Source: FEN-1279 sp964501535
GTDB lineage: Bacteria; Bacteroidota; Ignavibacteria; Tepidaquicellales; Tepidaquicellaceae
Length of the DNA stretch: 64,000 nt
Assembly (NCBI GenBank): GCA_964501535.1
Contig: CAZCSV010000004.1
Coordinates: forward strand, 197,597-261,596
Direction of reading: 5' to 3'
This document shows, one piece after another, positions 8,863 through 17,628 of this stretch (position 1 is its first letter; every line of letters begins with the position of its first letter). The notes under the pieces are model-generated. The model had not been told where the DNA came from. It did not search any database and was given only the letters and a program-made list of their open reading frames with translations. A program made the position numbers and the translations under genes.

Positions 8863-9813
8863 TTATTTAGCTTTCTTTTTTGCTTCTTCATAAATTCTCT
8901 GATGGGACGGGTCAATTAAAATGAGCTGGTCATAGACTCTCTTATCTCCGTAGTTCAGAAACAAATCGGCAATTTCGGCATTTTTTGTGTCGAAGAACAG
9001 GTCGATATTATAAGCTTTTACCTCTTTCTTTTTTATATTACCGATTTTTTTCAGGGCATTAAGAATTATTTTATGAGCGTTTTTCGAGAATCCCATTGAA
9101 TCCAGACCGAACCAGTGGTATTCGAAAAAAGCGTTTCTGAAATCTTCGTATCTCGGGTTAAGCAGTTCCTGAACGAGCTGAAGTCTGGAGGGTTTTGAGC
9201 CGCCCCCCGTTTCTGTCCATCCGTTTCTATCCGACATAGGTTTATTACAGATGTCGAGAGCTTTCTGGAAATAAACACTTTTATTTTTGGAATCATCTTT
9301 CGGGAAAAAAGAGTCCTGGTCATATCCGAGCATCATATAAGCATAATAATCGAGCAGACTTAACAGCGGGTCAAACCTCAAATCGTTTTTGATAAACTGC
9401 ATTGACTTATTATAGGTAAAGGCACATCTTTCATCGAGAATTTTGAAAAGAGTCGTATATTTCGGATTCTGTTTTTTGTCGAACTTATCGATTATTCTCT
9501 GGCTTGCGACCAAGATCTGGACATCATAATTATCGCCGCTGGCCCCTTTGAAGTTGAACTGAATTACGGCTTTGATTTTATAAAGTTCTGCTCCCGGCAT
9601 ATTTGTCTCGTTAAAATAGCTGTTCTCATAGAATCTGTTTCTGTTATAATATTCTTCGACCTGTTGTTTGAACGTACTGACTCTGTCTTTTGCATCGGCG
9701 GACAAAGCGTCGATATTCATAACAACCTGGACATCGAAATCCTGAGTGTATGAAAGCGCAGAAAAACAGAGGAAAAACAGCAAATTCAGATTAAATGCAA
9801 TTTTAAAATTCAT
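8863..9813 (-). CDS. DUF4835 family protein (PorD-like, T9SS-associated)
   Basis: 316 residues with a signal peptide ending ALSYTQ. The sequence QDFDVQVVMNIDALSADAKDRVSTFKQQVEEYYNRNRF near the start is the opening of the DUF4835 family, recently named PorD in some databases because it accompanies type IX secretion. The central LLSLLDYYAYMMLGYDQDSF and the C-terminal IDPSHQRIYEEAKK also match. It is probably periplasmic or outer-membrane associated. It is divergent from the PorV/PorQ-like gene with a 69-base spacer, which supports a secretion role. In many Bacteroidota it sits between coaBC and recN; neither is here. Confidence 0.75.
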   Translation of the reverse strand: MNFKIAFNLNLLFFLCFSALSYTQDFDVQVVMNIDALSADAKDRVSTFKQQVEEYYNRNRFYENSYFNETNMPGAELYKIKAVIQFNFKGASGDNYDVQILVASQRIIDKFDKKQNPKYTTLFKILDERCAFTYNKSMQFIKNDLRFDPLLSLLDYYAYMMLGYDQDSFFPKDDSKNKSVYFQKALDICNKPMSDRNGWTETGGGSKPSRLQLVQELLNPRYEDFRNAFFEYHWFGLDSMGFSKNAHKIILNALKKIGNIKKKEVKAYNIDLFFDTKNAEIADLFLNYGDKRVYDQLILIDPSHQRIYEEAKKKAK

Positions 9814-9882
9814 TTTGGTTCTTATTTATTTATTTCTAATTAAATTTTGAATACTTATTTTTAATAATCAATTCAATATTGC

Positions 9883-10782
9883 GTGAATTATAATTTTTTA
9901 CATAATCACCTTTTTTGGTGTTTTATTGTGTTTATTGTATTTTTTGAGATAAAAACCGGAAAGGCGCAGTTTGAAAATACGGATTTAGGGGCGAGGGCAG
10001 TTGGTTTGAACGGTGCATTTACGTCGGTTTCGGATAATTCCCTGTCAATTTTTTACAATCCGTCCGGACTGGGACAGATGAAGTACAGAGATTTTTCTGT
10101 TTTCTATAACCCTGCTCCGTTTGGTTTAACCGAGCTTTCGACCGCAGCGTTCACGTATGCGGAGCCTCTTAAGTACGGTACGATTGGTGCGGGGATGAGG
10201 ACATACGGTTTTGATTTATACAGAGAGACAAATATATTGTTATCGTACGGGAACGATTACAAGAACAGAATATTTTACGGTGCGAATTTTAATTTTTACA
10301 ATTTAAATATTCAGAATTACGGCTCCGCTTCTTCGATTGGAATAGATATAGGGGCGATGGCATATATAAACAAATTTTTACGGTGGGGATTTTTCGGAAA
10401 GAACATAACCGGTTCGACCATAGGGGAGTCGAAGGAAAAGATTGCCCAGATATACAGGACAGGAATAAATTATAAACCTCTTAACGAGGTGAACTTAATA
10501 CTCGAAGCCGAGAAAGACGTAAAATATCCGATATCCATCCGCGGAGGTTTTGAGTATTTATTATTCGATTACCTTGATTTGAGGGCCGGTGTGGGCAGTG
10601 AGCCGACATCTTTCACGGGCGGAATAGGAATAAATTATGATATTTTTCAGCTTGATTATGCGCTGTATAAATCACAGGATTTGGGGATTACGCATCAGGG
10701 TTCATTAACGGTGAACTTCGGAGGCAGCAGGGGAAGAGCGGAAACTAAGGAGCAACTCAGAAGGGCATTTGGAGAAAAGTAA
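9883..10782 (+). CDS. PorV/PorQ-family outer-membrane beta-barrel protein
   Basis: 299 residues from a GTG start. The signal peptide ends KTGKAQ. The mature start is a PorV/PorQ/FadL-like motif: TDLGARAVGLNGAFTSVSDNSLSIFYNPSGLGQMK. Alternating amphipathic strands run to the end, finishing in a glycine-rich, charged tail. In T9SS organisms such barrels shuttle cargo from the translocon to the surface (PorV) or belong to the attachment complex. Several paralogues per genome are usual, so this may not be the principal PorV. The neighbouring DUF4835/PorD-like gene and five T9SS cargo genes in the window support the context. Confidence 0.8.
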   Translation: MNYNFLHNHLFWCFIVFIVFFEIKTGKAQFENTDLGARAVGLNGAFTSVSDNSLSIFYNPSGLGQMKYRDFSVFYNPAPFGLTELSTAAFTYAEPLKYGTIGAGMRTYGFDLYRETNILLSYGNDYKNRIFYGANFNFYNLNIQNYGSASSIGIDIGAMAYINKFLRWGFFGKNITGSTIGESKEKIAQIYRTGINYKPLNEVNLILEAEKDVKYPISIRGGFEYLLFDYLDLRAGVGSEPTSFTGGIGINYDIFQLDYALYKSQDLGITHQGSLTVNFGGSRGRAETKEQLRRAFGEK

Positions 10783-10859
10783 TTTTATCTCAGGTTATTT
10801 TATCAAATGATTTTGAAAGTTTTTTGTTTAAAAAAGAAACACAAAAGAAAAGCAGCGAC

Positions 10860-11795
10860 ATGAAGTATCTTATAATAGGTGAACCCTGCGTGGATATGAT
10901 ACACGAAGCAGACGGAAAAATAATATACAGTTACGGAGGAATATTATATTCAATTATTTCCTTAGCCGTACTGACCGGAGAAGGTGACACGGTTCAGCCC
11001 GTAATGAATCTTGGAAGCGATGAATACGATAACATAACAAATTTATTAAAAAAGTATTCAAATATAAATTTGGATGGGATTTTCAGGGTTCCTCATCCTA
11101 CAAGAAAAGTTAACCTGTATTACAACATGTATAATTCGGGTAATCTTGCAAGGATGGAGACTTCCACTAAACCAACTTACACTATTGATTATGAATCCAT
11201 AGAAAAATTTTTACCGGATACAGATGCAATTTTGATTAACATGATTTCGGGTGTAGATATTACGCTTGATACTTTGAAGAAAATAAGGGAAAGTTTCAAC
11301 GGATTTATGCACATCGATATACACAATCTTGTTATGAAAACAAATCCCGATGGGTCGAGAGAGCATACAAACCTGAAAGGGTGGAGGGAATGGTGCTCGA
11401 ACACCGATACCGTGCAAATGAACGAATTTGAGATTGCCATATTATCGCGGGAGAAGAAGACTGAATACGAAATTGCGGAAGAGATTATGATTAATATGAA
11501 TAGCGGCGTAAAAGGGATTATTGTTACACGCGGCAAAAACGGAGTAAGCGGATTCAATAAAAAGGAAAAATCTTTTAACGGAAAGATATATTATGACCTT
11601 GACAGGGAGGACATAAATGCGATAGAAAGTCCTCGTTTTGTAGACAGTACCGGATGCGGTGATGTATTTGCTTCATCGTTCACTTTGGATTTTTCGAGGG
11701 ACGGTAATTTCAGGAAGAGTTTACTTTATTCAACGAGAATTGCATCATTTAACACCACGCTGGCAGGAATTGACGAATTACATAAATTAAAATAA
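10860..11795 (+). CDS. PfkB-family carbohydrate kinase
   Basis: 311 residues from the ATG at 10860; a longer reading from a TTG at 10824 only adds a lysine-rich stretch without homology. It is a ribokinase/PfkB fold: MKYLIIGEPCVDMIHEA at the start, a GGILYSIISLAVLTG segment in place of the usual GG-N motif, and the C-terminal DSTGCGDVFASSF, which is the anion-hole and catalytic-Asp signature. It phosphorylates a sugar or nucleoside that cannot be named. It is followed after one base by the RmlD-type reductase, so the pair may serve nucleotide-sugar or cell-surface metabolism. Cytoplasmic. Confidence 0.82.
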   Translation: MKYLIIGEPCVDMIHEADGKIIYSYGGILYSIISLAVLTGEGDTVQPVMNLGSDEYDNITNLLKKYSNINLDGIFRVPHPTRKVNLYYNMYNSGNLARMETSTKPTYTIDYESIEKFLPDTDAILINMISGVDITLDTLKKIRESFNGFMHIDIHNLVMKTNPDGSREHTNLKGWREWCSNTDTVQMNEFEIAILSREKKTEYEIAEEIMINMNSGVKGIIVTRGKNGVSGFNKKEKSFNGKIYYDLDREDINAIESPRFVDSTGCGDVFASSFTLDFSRDGNFRKSLLYSTRIASFNTTLAGIDELHKLK

Positions 11796-11796
11796 T

Positions 11797-12696
11797 TTGG
11801 CAGATAAAATATTAATAACCGGAGCGAACGGATTGCTCGGGCAGGCGGTAATGCATATATTTACACGCGAGTCCGATTTTGAGCTTATACAGAGCTCGGT
11901 AGAGGAAAAGCCTTTTGTGTCGTTGAACACGGAATATCTGAGGCTTGACATAACAAACAAGGAAGAGGTAAAGAATGCGGTGAGGAAATATATGCCAAAG
12001 GTGATTGTAAACTGTGCCGCCTTTACAGATGTAGACAAATGTGAAACGGAGAGGGAACTAAGCTGGAGGCTGAATGTAGACGCGGTCAAGAATCTTATAA
12101 TAGCGTCGAGGATAAACGATGCAAAAATAATTCACTATTCAACGGATTACGTTTTTGACGGCAGGCACGGACCTTATGACGAAAAGGCAACGCCGAACCC
12201 GATTTCATTTTACGGAAGGACCAAGCTTGCGAGCGAAAACGCACTAATGACAAGCGGTGCAGACTATGCAATTGTCAGAACGATGGTTTTATACGGACTT
12301 GGAGTGAATGTTAAACCGAATTTTGCTTTATGGATGATTAACAAATTGAAAAACAAGGAACCGATTAATATAGTGGATGATATGTTCGGGAACAGCACTA
12401 TATCCGACGACCTGGCATACGGTTCATTAAAATTGATAGAAAAAAACTGCAGGGGAATTTACAACATTGCGGGAAGAGACATAGAGTCGAGGTATGATTT
12501 CACGATGAAACTCTGTGAAATATTTAAATTTGATAAAATACTTGTGGCGAAAATCAAGACTAAGGATTTGAATCAGCCGGCACCGAGACCTTTGAATTCG
12601 GGTTTGATAACGTTAAAAGTGGAGACGGAGCTTGGATTCAAGCCGATGGATACAATAGAAGCATTGAGATTTTTGAAATATCAACTGGGATATTAA
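11797..12696 (+). CDS. RmlD-type SDR (dTDP-4-dehydrorhamnose reductase family)
   Basis: 299 residues from a TTG start one base after the previous stop; no other start fits the Rossmann motif. The features are ILITGANGLLGQAV (NADPH binding, residues 5-18), NCAAFTDVDKCE, YSTDYVFDGRHGPYDE with the catalytic region, and YGRTKLASE carrying the Tyr-x3-Lys pair. This is the extended SDR family of RmlD/StrL enzymes. Reduction of a 4-keto-deoxysugar nucleotide is the usual role, but RmlA/B/C are absent here. The spacer to serS is 12 bases, so pfkB-rmlD-serS probably form one operon. Confidence 0.82.
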   Translation: MADKILITGANGLLGQAVMHIFTRESDFELIQSSVEEKPFVSLNTEYLRLDITNKEEVKNAVRKYMPKVIVNCAAFTDVDKCETERELSWRLNVDAVKNLIIASRINDAKIIHYSTDYVFDGRHGPYDEKATPNPISFYGRTKLASENALMTSGADYAIVRTMVLYGLGVNVKPNFALWMINKLKNKEPINIVDDMFGNSTISDDLAYGSLKLIEKNCRGIYNIAGRDIESRYDFTMKLCEIFKFDKILVAKIKTKDLNQPAPRPLNSGLITLKVETELGFKPMDTIEALRFLKYQLGY

Positions 12697-12708
12697 TTAA
12701 AATAAATT

Positions 12709-13983
12709 ATGTTAGACATAAAACTAATTCGCGAGAATCCCGACTATGTCAGGAATAAACTGAAAGACAGGAACGAAGACGATACTGTGATATTGAAATT
12801 ACAGGAGATTGATAAAAAGCGTCTCGAGATAATTAAAAAAGCAGAGACTTTGAAAGAGCTGAGAAACAAAGTATCTGATGAAATAGGAGTGATGAAAAAA
12901 AACAAGCAGAATGCCGACGACAAAATTGGAGAGATGAAAAAGGTATCGGATGAAATCAAACAATTTGACGAGGAGCTCCGCAGAGTTGACGAAGAAATAG
13001 AAAAGGAGCTTTATTACGTTCCCGCTCTTCCCGCGGATAGCGTGCCTTACGGTAAATCTGCTGATGATAACTTCGAGAAAATCGTATGCGGGGAAAAACT
13101 GAGTTTCGATTTCAAGATAAAAGACCACGTAGAGCTTGGCAAAATGCTCGATATACTCGACTTCGAGCGCGGAACGAAAATATCAGGCAGCGGATTTCCT
13201 CTTTATAAAGGTAAAGGCGCAACTCTCGAACGTGCGTTAATAAACTATATGCTCGATACTCATCTTGCAAACGGATACAGGGAAGTTATGACACCCGTCT
13301 TGGTAAGCAGGGAGTCTATGGAAGCGGCGGAGAAAGTTCCTAAATTCGAAGAGGATATGTACCGCACGGAACCCGATGATTTGTTTGCAATCCCAACGGC
13401 AGAAGTCCCGATAATAAATATTCACCGCGATGAAATTTTCAAGCAGGATGAACTGCCGCTTAAATACTGCGGTTTCACGAATTGCTTCCGTCGCGAAGCG
13501 GGAAGCTACGGAAAAGATACAAAAGGATTTCTTCGGGTTCACCAGTTTAATAAAGTGGAATTAGTAAACTTCTGCCAGCCCGAACATTCGTATGAGGAAA
13601 TGGAAAAAATGGTACTCGATGCACGCAGAATTCTCGACGGATTGAAAGTTCACTACCGCATAATCGAACTATGTACAGGAGACATTGGTTTTTCCGCAAG
13701 CAAATGTTATGATATTGAAACCTGGTCTTATGCAGAGGATAAATGGCTGGAGGCTTCGTCTGTAAGCAACTGCACCGATTTCCAGTCACGCAGAGCGAAA
13801 ATCAGGTATAAGAAAATCCTCGAAGGCGGAAAAACAAAAACCGAACTCGTTCATATTCTAAACGGCTCGGGACTTGCAACTTCGCGACTGATGGTTTCCA
13901 TACTCGAATCCAACCAGACAAAAGACGGTAATATTATCGTTCCTGAAGTGCTGAGGGAATATACGGGATTCGATTTGATATAG
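12709..13983 (+). CDS. serS: Seryl-tRNA synthetase
   Basis: 424 residues, the standard size. The N-terminal 110 residues form the charged antiparallel coiled coil that grips tRNA-Ser. The class II core follows: FPLYKGKGATLERALINYMLD, PTAEVPIINIHRDEI, CFRREAGSYGKDTKGFLRVHQFNKVE (motif 2), and GSGLATSRLMVSILE (motif 3). It opens MLDIKLIRENPDYVRNKLKDR, as in most SerRS. ATG start preceded only by an A-rich run. Cytoplasmic, essential for protein synthesis. Confidence 0.97.
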   Translation: MLDIKLIRENPDYVRNKLKDRNEDDTVILKLQEIDKKRLEIIKKAETLKELRNKVSDEIGVMKKNKQNADDKIGEMKKVSDEIKQFDEELRRVDEEIEKELYYVPALPADSVPYGKSADDNFEKIVCGEKLSFDFKIKDHVELGKMLDILDFERGTKISGSGFPLYKGKGATLERALINYMLDTHLANGYREVMTPVLVSRESMEAAEKVPKFEEDMYRTEPDDLFAIPTAEVPIINIHRDEIFKQDELPLKYCGFTNCFRREAGSYGKDTKGFLRVHQFNKVELVNFCQPEHSYEEMEKMVLDARRILDGLKVHYRIIELCTGDIGFSASKCYDIETWSYAEDKWLEASSVSNCTDFQSRRAKIRYKKILEGGKTKTELVHILNGSGLATSRLMVSILESNQTKDGNIIVPEVLREYTGFDLI

Positions 13984-13997
13984 AATATAAAAAAATT

Positions 13998-14516
13998 CTA
14001 TTCAAATTTTTTCTTCGCCAGTACCACCGCGCCTATCACTGCGGCGGTGAGAAGTATACCGGCGATGATTACAGGGAACGAATAGGTTGTGAAAAGTTCC
14101 CTGCCGAGGAATTCCGCCTTGCCGATATTTTCCGCATTTGCATTCAATTCGTTATATTTCGTTTCGAAGCCGAAATAAAAAGTCAAAGACATCAGTCCGA
14201 GCAGGGCGATGGAAAAAAGGACTGCGGTTATTTTTGTATAAGTAAAATTTTCCGAAAGTTTTCTTTCGTCCTTCAGGTTCAGGAGCATAATAACGAAAAG
14301 GAACAAAACCATAATAGCACCCATATAGACAAGAATTTGAATAATGGCAATAAATTGTGCTTTGAGCAGAAGATAAATTCCCGAAACCATAAAGAAATTC
14401 AAAATAAGGTAAATTGCGCTCGTAATGGGATTTCTCCGTGTAATCATCATAATTGCCGAAAAAATTGCCGCGGCACTAAAAACTACAATCAATATGGTTT
14501 CTAAATCGAACTTCAT
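13998..14516 (-). CDS. nuoJ: NADH-quinone oxidoreductase subunit J (orphan)
   Basis: 172 residues with five transmembrane helices. The order and motifs are those of NuoJ/Nad6: FSAIMMITRRNPITSAIYLILNFF, then IAIIQILVYMGAIMVLFLFVIMLLNL, which holds the conserved pi-bulge helix 3. It belongs to the proton-pumping membrane arm of complex I. No other nuo gene is in the window; neighbours are serS (convergent) and a TPR protein (divergent). Complex I genes are normally contiguous, so this copy is detached. It may be the only nuoJ, separated by rearrangement, or a second copy. A perfect 18-base palindrome lies 22 bases upstream of its start. Confidence 0.88.
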   Translation of the reverse strand: MKFDLETILIVVFSAAAIFSAIMMITRRNPITSAIYLILNFFMVSGIYLLLKAQFIAIIQILVYMGAIMVLFLFVIMLLNLKDERKLSENFTYTKITAVLFSIALLGLMSLTFYFGFETKYNELNANAENIGKAEFLGRELFTTYSFPVIIAGILLTAAVIGAVVLAKKKFE

Positions 14517-14537
14517 AATCTATTTTTAATTGAAAAC

Positions 14538-14555
14538 TTTCTAATATATTAGAAA
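14538..14555. promoter_or_regulatory. Perfect 18-base palindrome upstream of nuoJ
   Basis: TTTCTAATATATTAGAAA reads the same on both strands. It lies 22 bases ahead of the nuoJ start, so an operator is possible. AT-only palindromes also arise by chance in DNA this AT-rich. Confidence 0.4.
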
Positions 14556-14574
14556 ATATTATCAATTCAAGTGG

Positions 14575-14599
14575 ATTCCCGATAAGAACATTCGGGAAT
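14575..14599. repeat. REP-like hairpin
   Basis: ATTCCCGA (14575-14582) and TCGGGAAT (14592-14599) form an 8-bp stem with a 9-base loop, flanked by GTGG and GAC. This resembles dispersed intergenic GGATTCCCG...CGGGAATGAC elements common in Bacteroidota-type genomes. No second copy was found in this window. Confidence 0.5.
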
Positions 14600-14719
14600 G
14601 ACAATTTGAACTGAACGTTTACTCCTAAATATAAGTTATAAAAATTAAACTTTTAACACTATTTAAAGTCCCTTTTTTGACTGTGGTAGCGTTACTCAAC
14701 CCCAGCAATGGCTTATATT

Positions 14720-14788
14720 CGACCCCTCTGGAGTCGTTTTCAGTAAATTATATTCTTATTACTGATATTAAACTCCTCTGGAGTTTAA
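14720..14788. repeat. Compound palindromic repeat (two CTCTGGAG hairpins 50 bases apart)
   Basis: The first unit (14720-14736) is a near-perfect hairpin with stem CGACCCC/GGAGTCG around TCT. The second (14768-14788) is a perfect 9-bp stem TTAAACTCC/GGAGTTTAA around the same TCT loop. Between them TCAGTAA (14740-14746) is inversely repeated as TTACTGA (14759-14765). The shared CTCTGGAG core with changed but compensated stems suggests copies of a structured dispersed repeat. Confidence 0.6.
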
Positions 14789-14860
14789 AGCTATTTGCAC
14801 ACTTTTTTGAACGCTACTCTTTTGACTTTAGAGTTATTCCAATTAATTATATTTTTGGGT

Positions 14861-16537
14861 GTGAAAAATTTTTCCCTGATATTAGTATTGTTTATATCTT
14901 TATTTCTTATGGGTTTATTCCCGTCAGAAGCGACTGCTCAGCAGGACTCGATAGATGCCATACAGTTTTTTATTGACGGTAAAACCGAAGAGATAAAGGG
15001 GAATTCTTTTGCCGCACTGGAGAATTACAAAACCGCGCTTAAGCTGTATAAATCACCGGGGATACATTATGCAATATCGTATATTTATTCATTTCAGGGA
15101 AAACTACAGGAAGCCTTGATTGAGATAAACAATGCCCTGAAGTTTACGCCGCAAGACATAGACTATCTGGAGCATAAGGCAAGAGTTTATTACACGATGG
15201 ATAATCTCAGCAAATCGGCAGAGATTTACGAAGATATTTTAAAAATCGAACCGTCGTTCAGCAGCGGATTATATAGTCTTGCACGGATATACGAAGAATT
15301 GAAGACGCCGTCAAAGGCTATAGTGGTTTACGAGAAGCTGACGGATGAAATCGGATATGACATTGAAATATTGAGAAGGATGTATGATATATATTACGGA
15401 TTCAAAGATTACGAGAAGTGTCTTGTTGTGCTGCAATCGGCATTGAAGATGGACCCTTACAATTCAACATATCTACAGCAGCTCGGGGCTCTTTATGTTA
15501 AGCTCAACAGGGACTATGAAGCACGGGAGGTTTTTGAAAAATTTTATGTATTAAATCCCGAGAATAAGAGTATACAATCCGAGCTTGTGAAGTTATATTT
15601 CAAGGGAAATGAAACAGAGCGGGGATTCAGAAACTTTGCAAAGTTACTTGGCAAGGACACACTGAAATACGAGGAAAAGGTACAGCTCGGGGAGTTATAT
15701 TTCAATTTAATTTCACAGGATGAGACCGCATCCGGGATTACAAAAAATATTTTTTTAAATTTAAACGAGAATTATCCCTATGAATGGGTTCCCTATTATT
15801 ATCTTGCAGAGATGGAAATATCGGAAGGGAATATCCCATCGGGGGTAAATAAACTTCAGAGAGCCATTGAAATTGCGGATACGATTAAAGATGCATGTTT
15901 GCAGGTAGGATACACATTATACAGGATTGGAAAAAACGATGAATCGCACGAAATTCTTTCAAAGGGTTTATTGCTTTATCCGGAAGATTTCAGAATGAAT
16001 TATTTTTACGGACTGACTTTACAGAGGAAAGGCAGGGAATCGGATGCGGTTGAATATTTTGAAAAAGCACTGGCGATATCTCCCGGCGAGTTATCGGTAA
16101 TGACAACGCTTGCGCTTGCCTACAACGGATTAAAGCGTTACGGGGATGCTGACGCAATATACGAGCGTGCGTTGAAATTAGACCCTTATAATGTCTTAAT
16201 TCTGAACAACTATGCTTACAACCTTTCGGAGCGGGGAGTTAATCTGGAAAAGGCGCTCGAGATGTCGAGGTTTACAATCAACAAGGAACCTAACAGTGCA
16301 TCTTATCTGGACACGTACGGGTGGATTTGTTACAAGATGGGCAATTACGAAGAAGCAAGAAAGTATATAGAAAAGGCGGTGGGAATAAGCGGCTCGAGTG
16401 CTGTATTGATGGAGCATCTCGGTGATGTTTACGATGCTCTCAGGGATAAAAAGAACGCAAAGAAATACTGGGAGAAATCTCTGGAATTGAATCCGAATAA
16501 TCAGAGTGTGAAAGAGAAGTTAAAATTTATTAATTAA
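14861..16537 (+). CDS. Exported tetratricopeptide-repeat protein
   Basis: 558 residues if started at the GTG at 14861, which gives a clean signal peptide (VKNFSLILVLFISLFLMGLFPSEATAQ). A longer TTG reading from 14795 places 22 hydrophobic residues ahead of it and is less likely. The rest is about 14-15 TPR units, for example NSFAALENYKTALKLYKSPG and GRESDAVEYFEKALAISPGEL; the last full unit is KKNAKKYWEKSLELNPNNQ. A scaffold in the periplasm or at the outer membrane is likely; no enzyme domain is visible. It lies 13 bases before trxB, so they may be co-transcribed. Confidence 0.85.
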   Translation: MKNFSLILVLFISLFLMGLFPSEATAQQDSIDAIQFFIDGKTEEIKGNSFAALENYKTALKLYKSPGIHYAISYIYSFQGKLQEALIEINNALKFTPQDIDYLEHKARVYYTMDNLSKSAEIYEDILKIEPSFSSGLYSLARIYEELKTPSKAIVVYEKLTDEIGYDIEILRRMYDIYYGFKDYEKCLVVLQSALKMDPYNSTYLQQLGALYVKLNRDYEAREVFEKFYVLNPENKSIQSELVKLYFKGNETERGFRNFAKLLGKDTLKYEEKVQLGELYFNLISQDETASGITKNIFLNLNENYPYEWVPYYYLAEMEISEGNIPSGVNKLQRAIEIADTIKDACLQVGYTLYRIGKNDESHEILSKGLLLYPEDFRMNYFYGLTLQRKGRESDAVEYFEKALAISPGELSVMTTLALAYNGLKRYGDADAIYERALKLDPYNVLILNNYAYNLSERGVNLEKALEMSRFTINKEPNSASYLDTYGWICYKMGNYEEARKYIEKAVGISGSSAVLMEHLGDVYDALRDKKNAKKYWEKSLELNPNNQSVKEKLKFIN

Positions 16538-16550
16538 AATATATTAAAAT

Positions 16551-17504
16551 ATGACAGATGTACAAAATCATTACAAAGTATTAATCATAGGTTCGGGACC
16601 GGCAGGATTTACTGCGGGAATTTATGCGGCGCGTGCCAATCTCGAGCCGATAATTTTCGAAGGTGCACAGCCGGGCGGGCAGCTGATGATTACGACCGAC
16701 ATAGAGAATTATCCGGGTTTCGAGCATGGTATTGCGGGTCCTGTATTAATGGATGCAATGAGGAAGCAGGCTCAGAGAGTCGGAGCGACGACTGTATATA
16801 AAACGATTATAAAAGTGGACTTTACAAAAAAGCCTTTCGAGGTTTTTTCGGACGATAACACAAGGTATACGGCAGATTCCGTAATAATAGCAACCGGAGC
16901 TTCTGCGAGATATCTCGGTTTACCCTCCGAGAAGGAATATATGGGTCTGGGAGTTTCCGCCTGTGCGACGTGTGACGGTTTCTTCTTCAGGAATCAGAAA
17001 GTCGTGGTGGTAGGCGGAGGAGATACGGCAATGGAAGAGGCAACATATCTTGCGAATATATGCTCTGAGGTTTTACTTGTTCACAGGAGAGAAGGTTTCA
17101 GGGCTTCTCCCGCTATGTTGGAGAGGGCAAAGAAACATCCGAAAATTAAATTTATGCTGAATGTTGTAATCGATGAGGTTATCGGGAAAGAAGAATCCGG
17201 CAGGAAAGCTGTGACGGGATTGAGACTTAAGAATGTTCAGACGGGAGAAACGATGGAACATCAGTGCGACGGATTATTCATTGCAATCGGACACGACCCG
17301 AACACAAAGATATTCAAGGGAATTCTGGAGCTGGATAAAGAAGGATATATAATAACGGAAAAGGGAAGTACGAAGACAAATATTGCCGGTGTATTTGCGT
17401 GCGGTGATGCACAGGACAGACATTACAGGCAAGCTGTTACGGCAGCCGGCACCGGATGCATGGCGGCTAAAGATGCAGAGCAATATCTCGAGTCTTTACA
17501 GTGA
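16551..17504 (+). CDS. trxB: Thioredoxin reductase
   Basis: 317 residues, the normal low-Mr bacterial TrxR. FAD binding: LIIGSGPAGFTAGIYAARANL (residues 11-31). The redox-active pair is CATC (138-141) in SACATCDGFFF. The NADPH domain has VVVGGGDTAMEEATYLA and the HRREGFRAS element that selects NADPH. The C-terminal FAD motif is GVFACGDAQD. It reduces thioredoxin in the cytoplasm with NADPH. No thioredoxin gene is adjacent. A strong terminator follows. Confidence 0.97.
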   Translation: MTDVQNHYKVLIIGSGPAGFTAGIYAARANLEPIIFEGAQPGGQLMITTDIENYPGFEHGIAGPVLMDAMRKQAQRVGATTVYKTIIKVDFTKKPFEVFSDDNTRYTADSVIIATGASARYLGLPSEKEYMGLGVSACATCDGFFFRNQKVVVVGGGDTAMEEATYLANICSEVLLVHRREGFRASPAMLERAKKHPKIKFMLNVVIDEVIGKEESGRKAVTGLRLKNVQTGETMEHQCDGLFIAIGHDPNTKIFKGILELDKEGYIITEKGSTKTNIAGVFACGDAQDRHYRQAVTAAGTGCMAAKDAEQYLESLQ

Positions 17505-17552
17505 GCAGCGGAGTATTACAGAAGGATTTCGTAAAAAATAGTATAAATGATT

Positions 17553-17586
17553 CGTTCCTAAATCAAAGTTTAGGAACGTTTTTTTT
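17553..17586 (+). terminator. Rho-independent terminator after trxB
   Basis: A perfect 10-bp stem CGTTCCTAAA/TTTAGGAACG around a 6-base loop is followed directly by eight T. It closes the TPR-trxB unit. Confidence 0.93.
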
Positions 17587-17628
17587 GTACTCTATTTAAA
17601 GCGGTTATTAAAAGGACAGGAGCAACAT

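Larger units (their letters stand above)
14517..14860. other. Intergenic region with three classes of palindrome
   Basis: 344 bases between nuoJ and the TPR gene, with no convincing ORF. It holds an 18-base perfect palindrome (14538-14555), a REP-like hairpin (14575-14599), and a paired set of CTCCTCTGGAG-type hairpins with an inverted repeat between them (14720-14788). These are listed separately. Confidence 0.6.

Noticed and set aside
10824..10859. TTG start giving a 12-residue longer PfkB protein
   Set aside because: The added residues are lysine-rich with no homology, and the ATG at 10860 begins exactly at the family's first strand.
14677..14976. 99-codon frame upstream of the TPR gene
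   Set aside because: It crosses the palindromic repeats and the start of the TPR gene; the product has no motif and the TPR frame has a good signal peptide.
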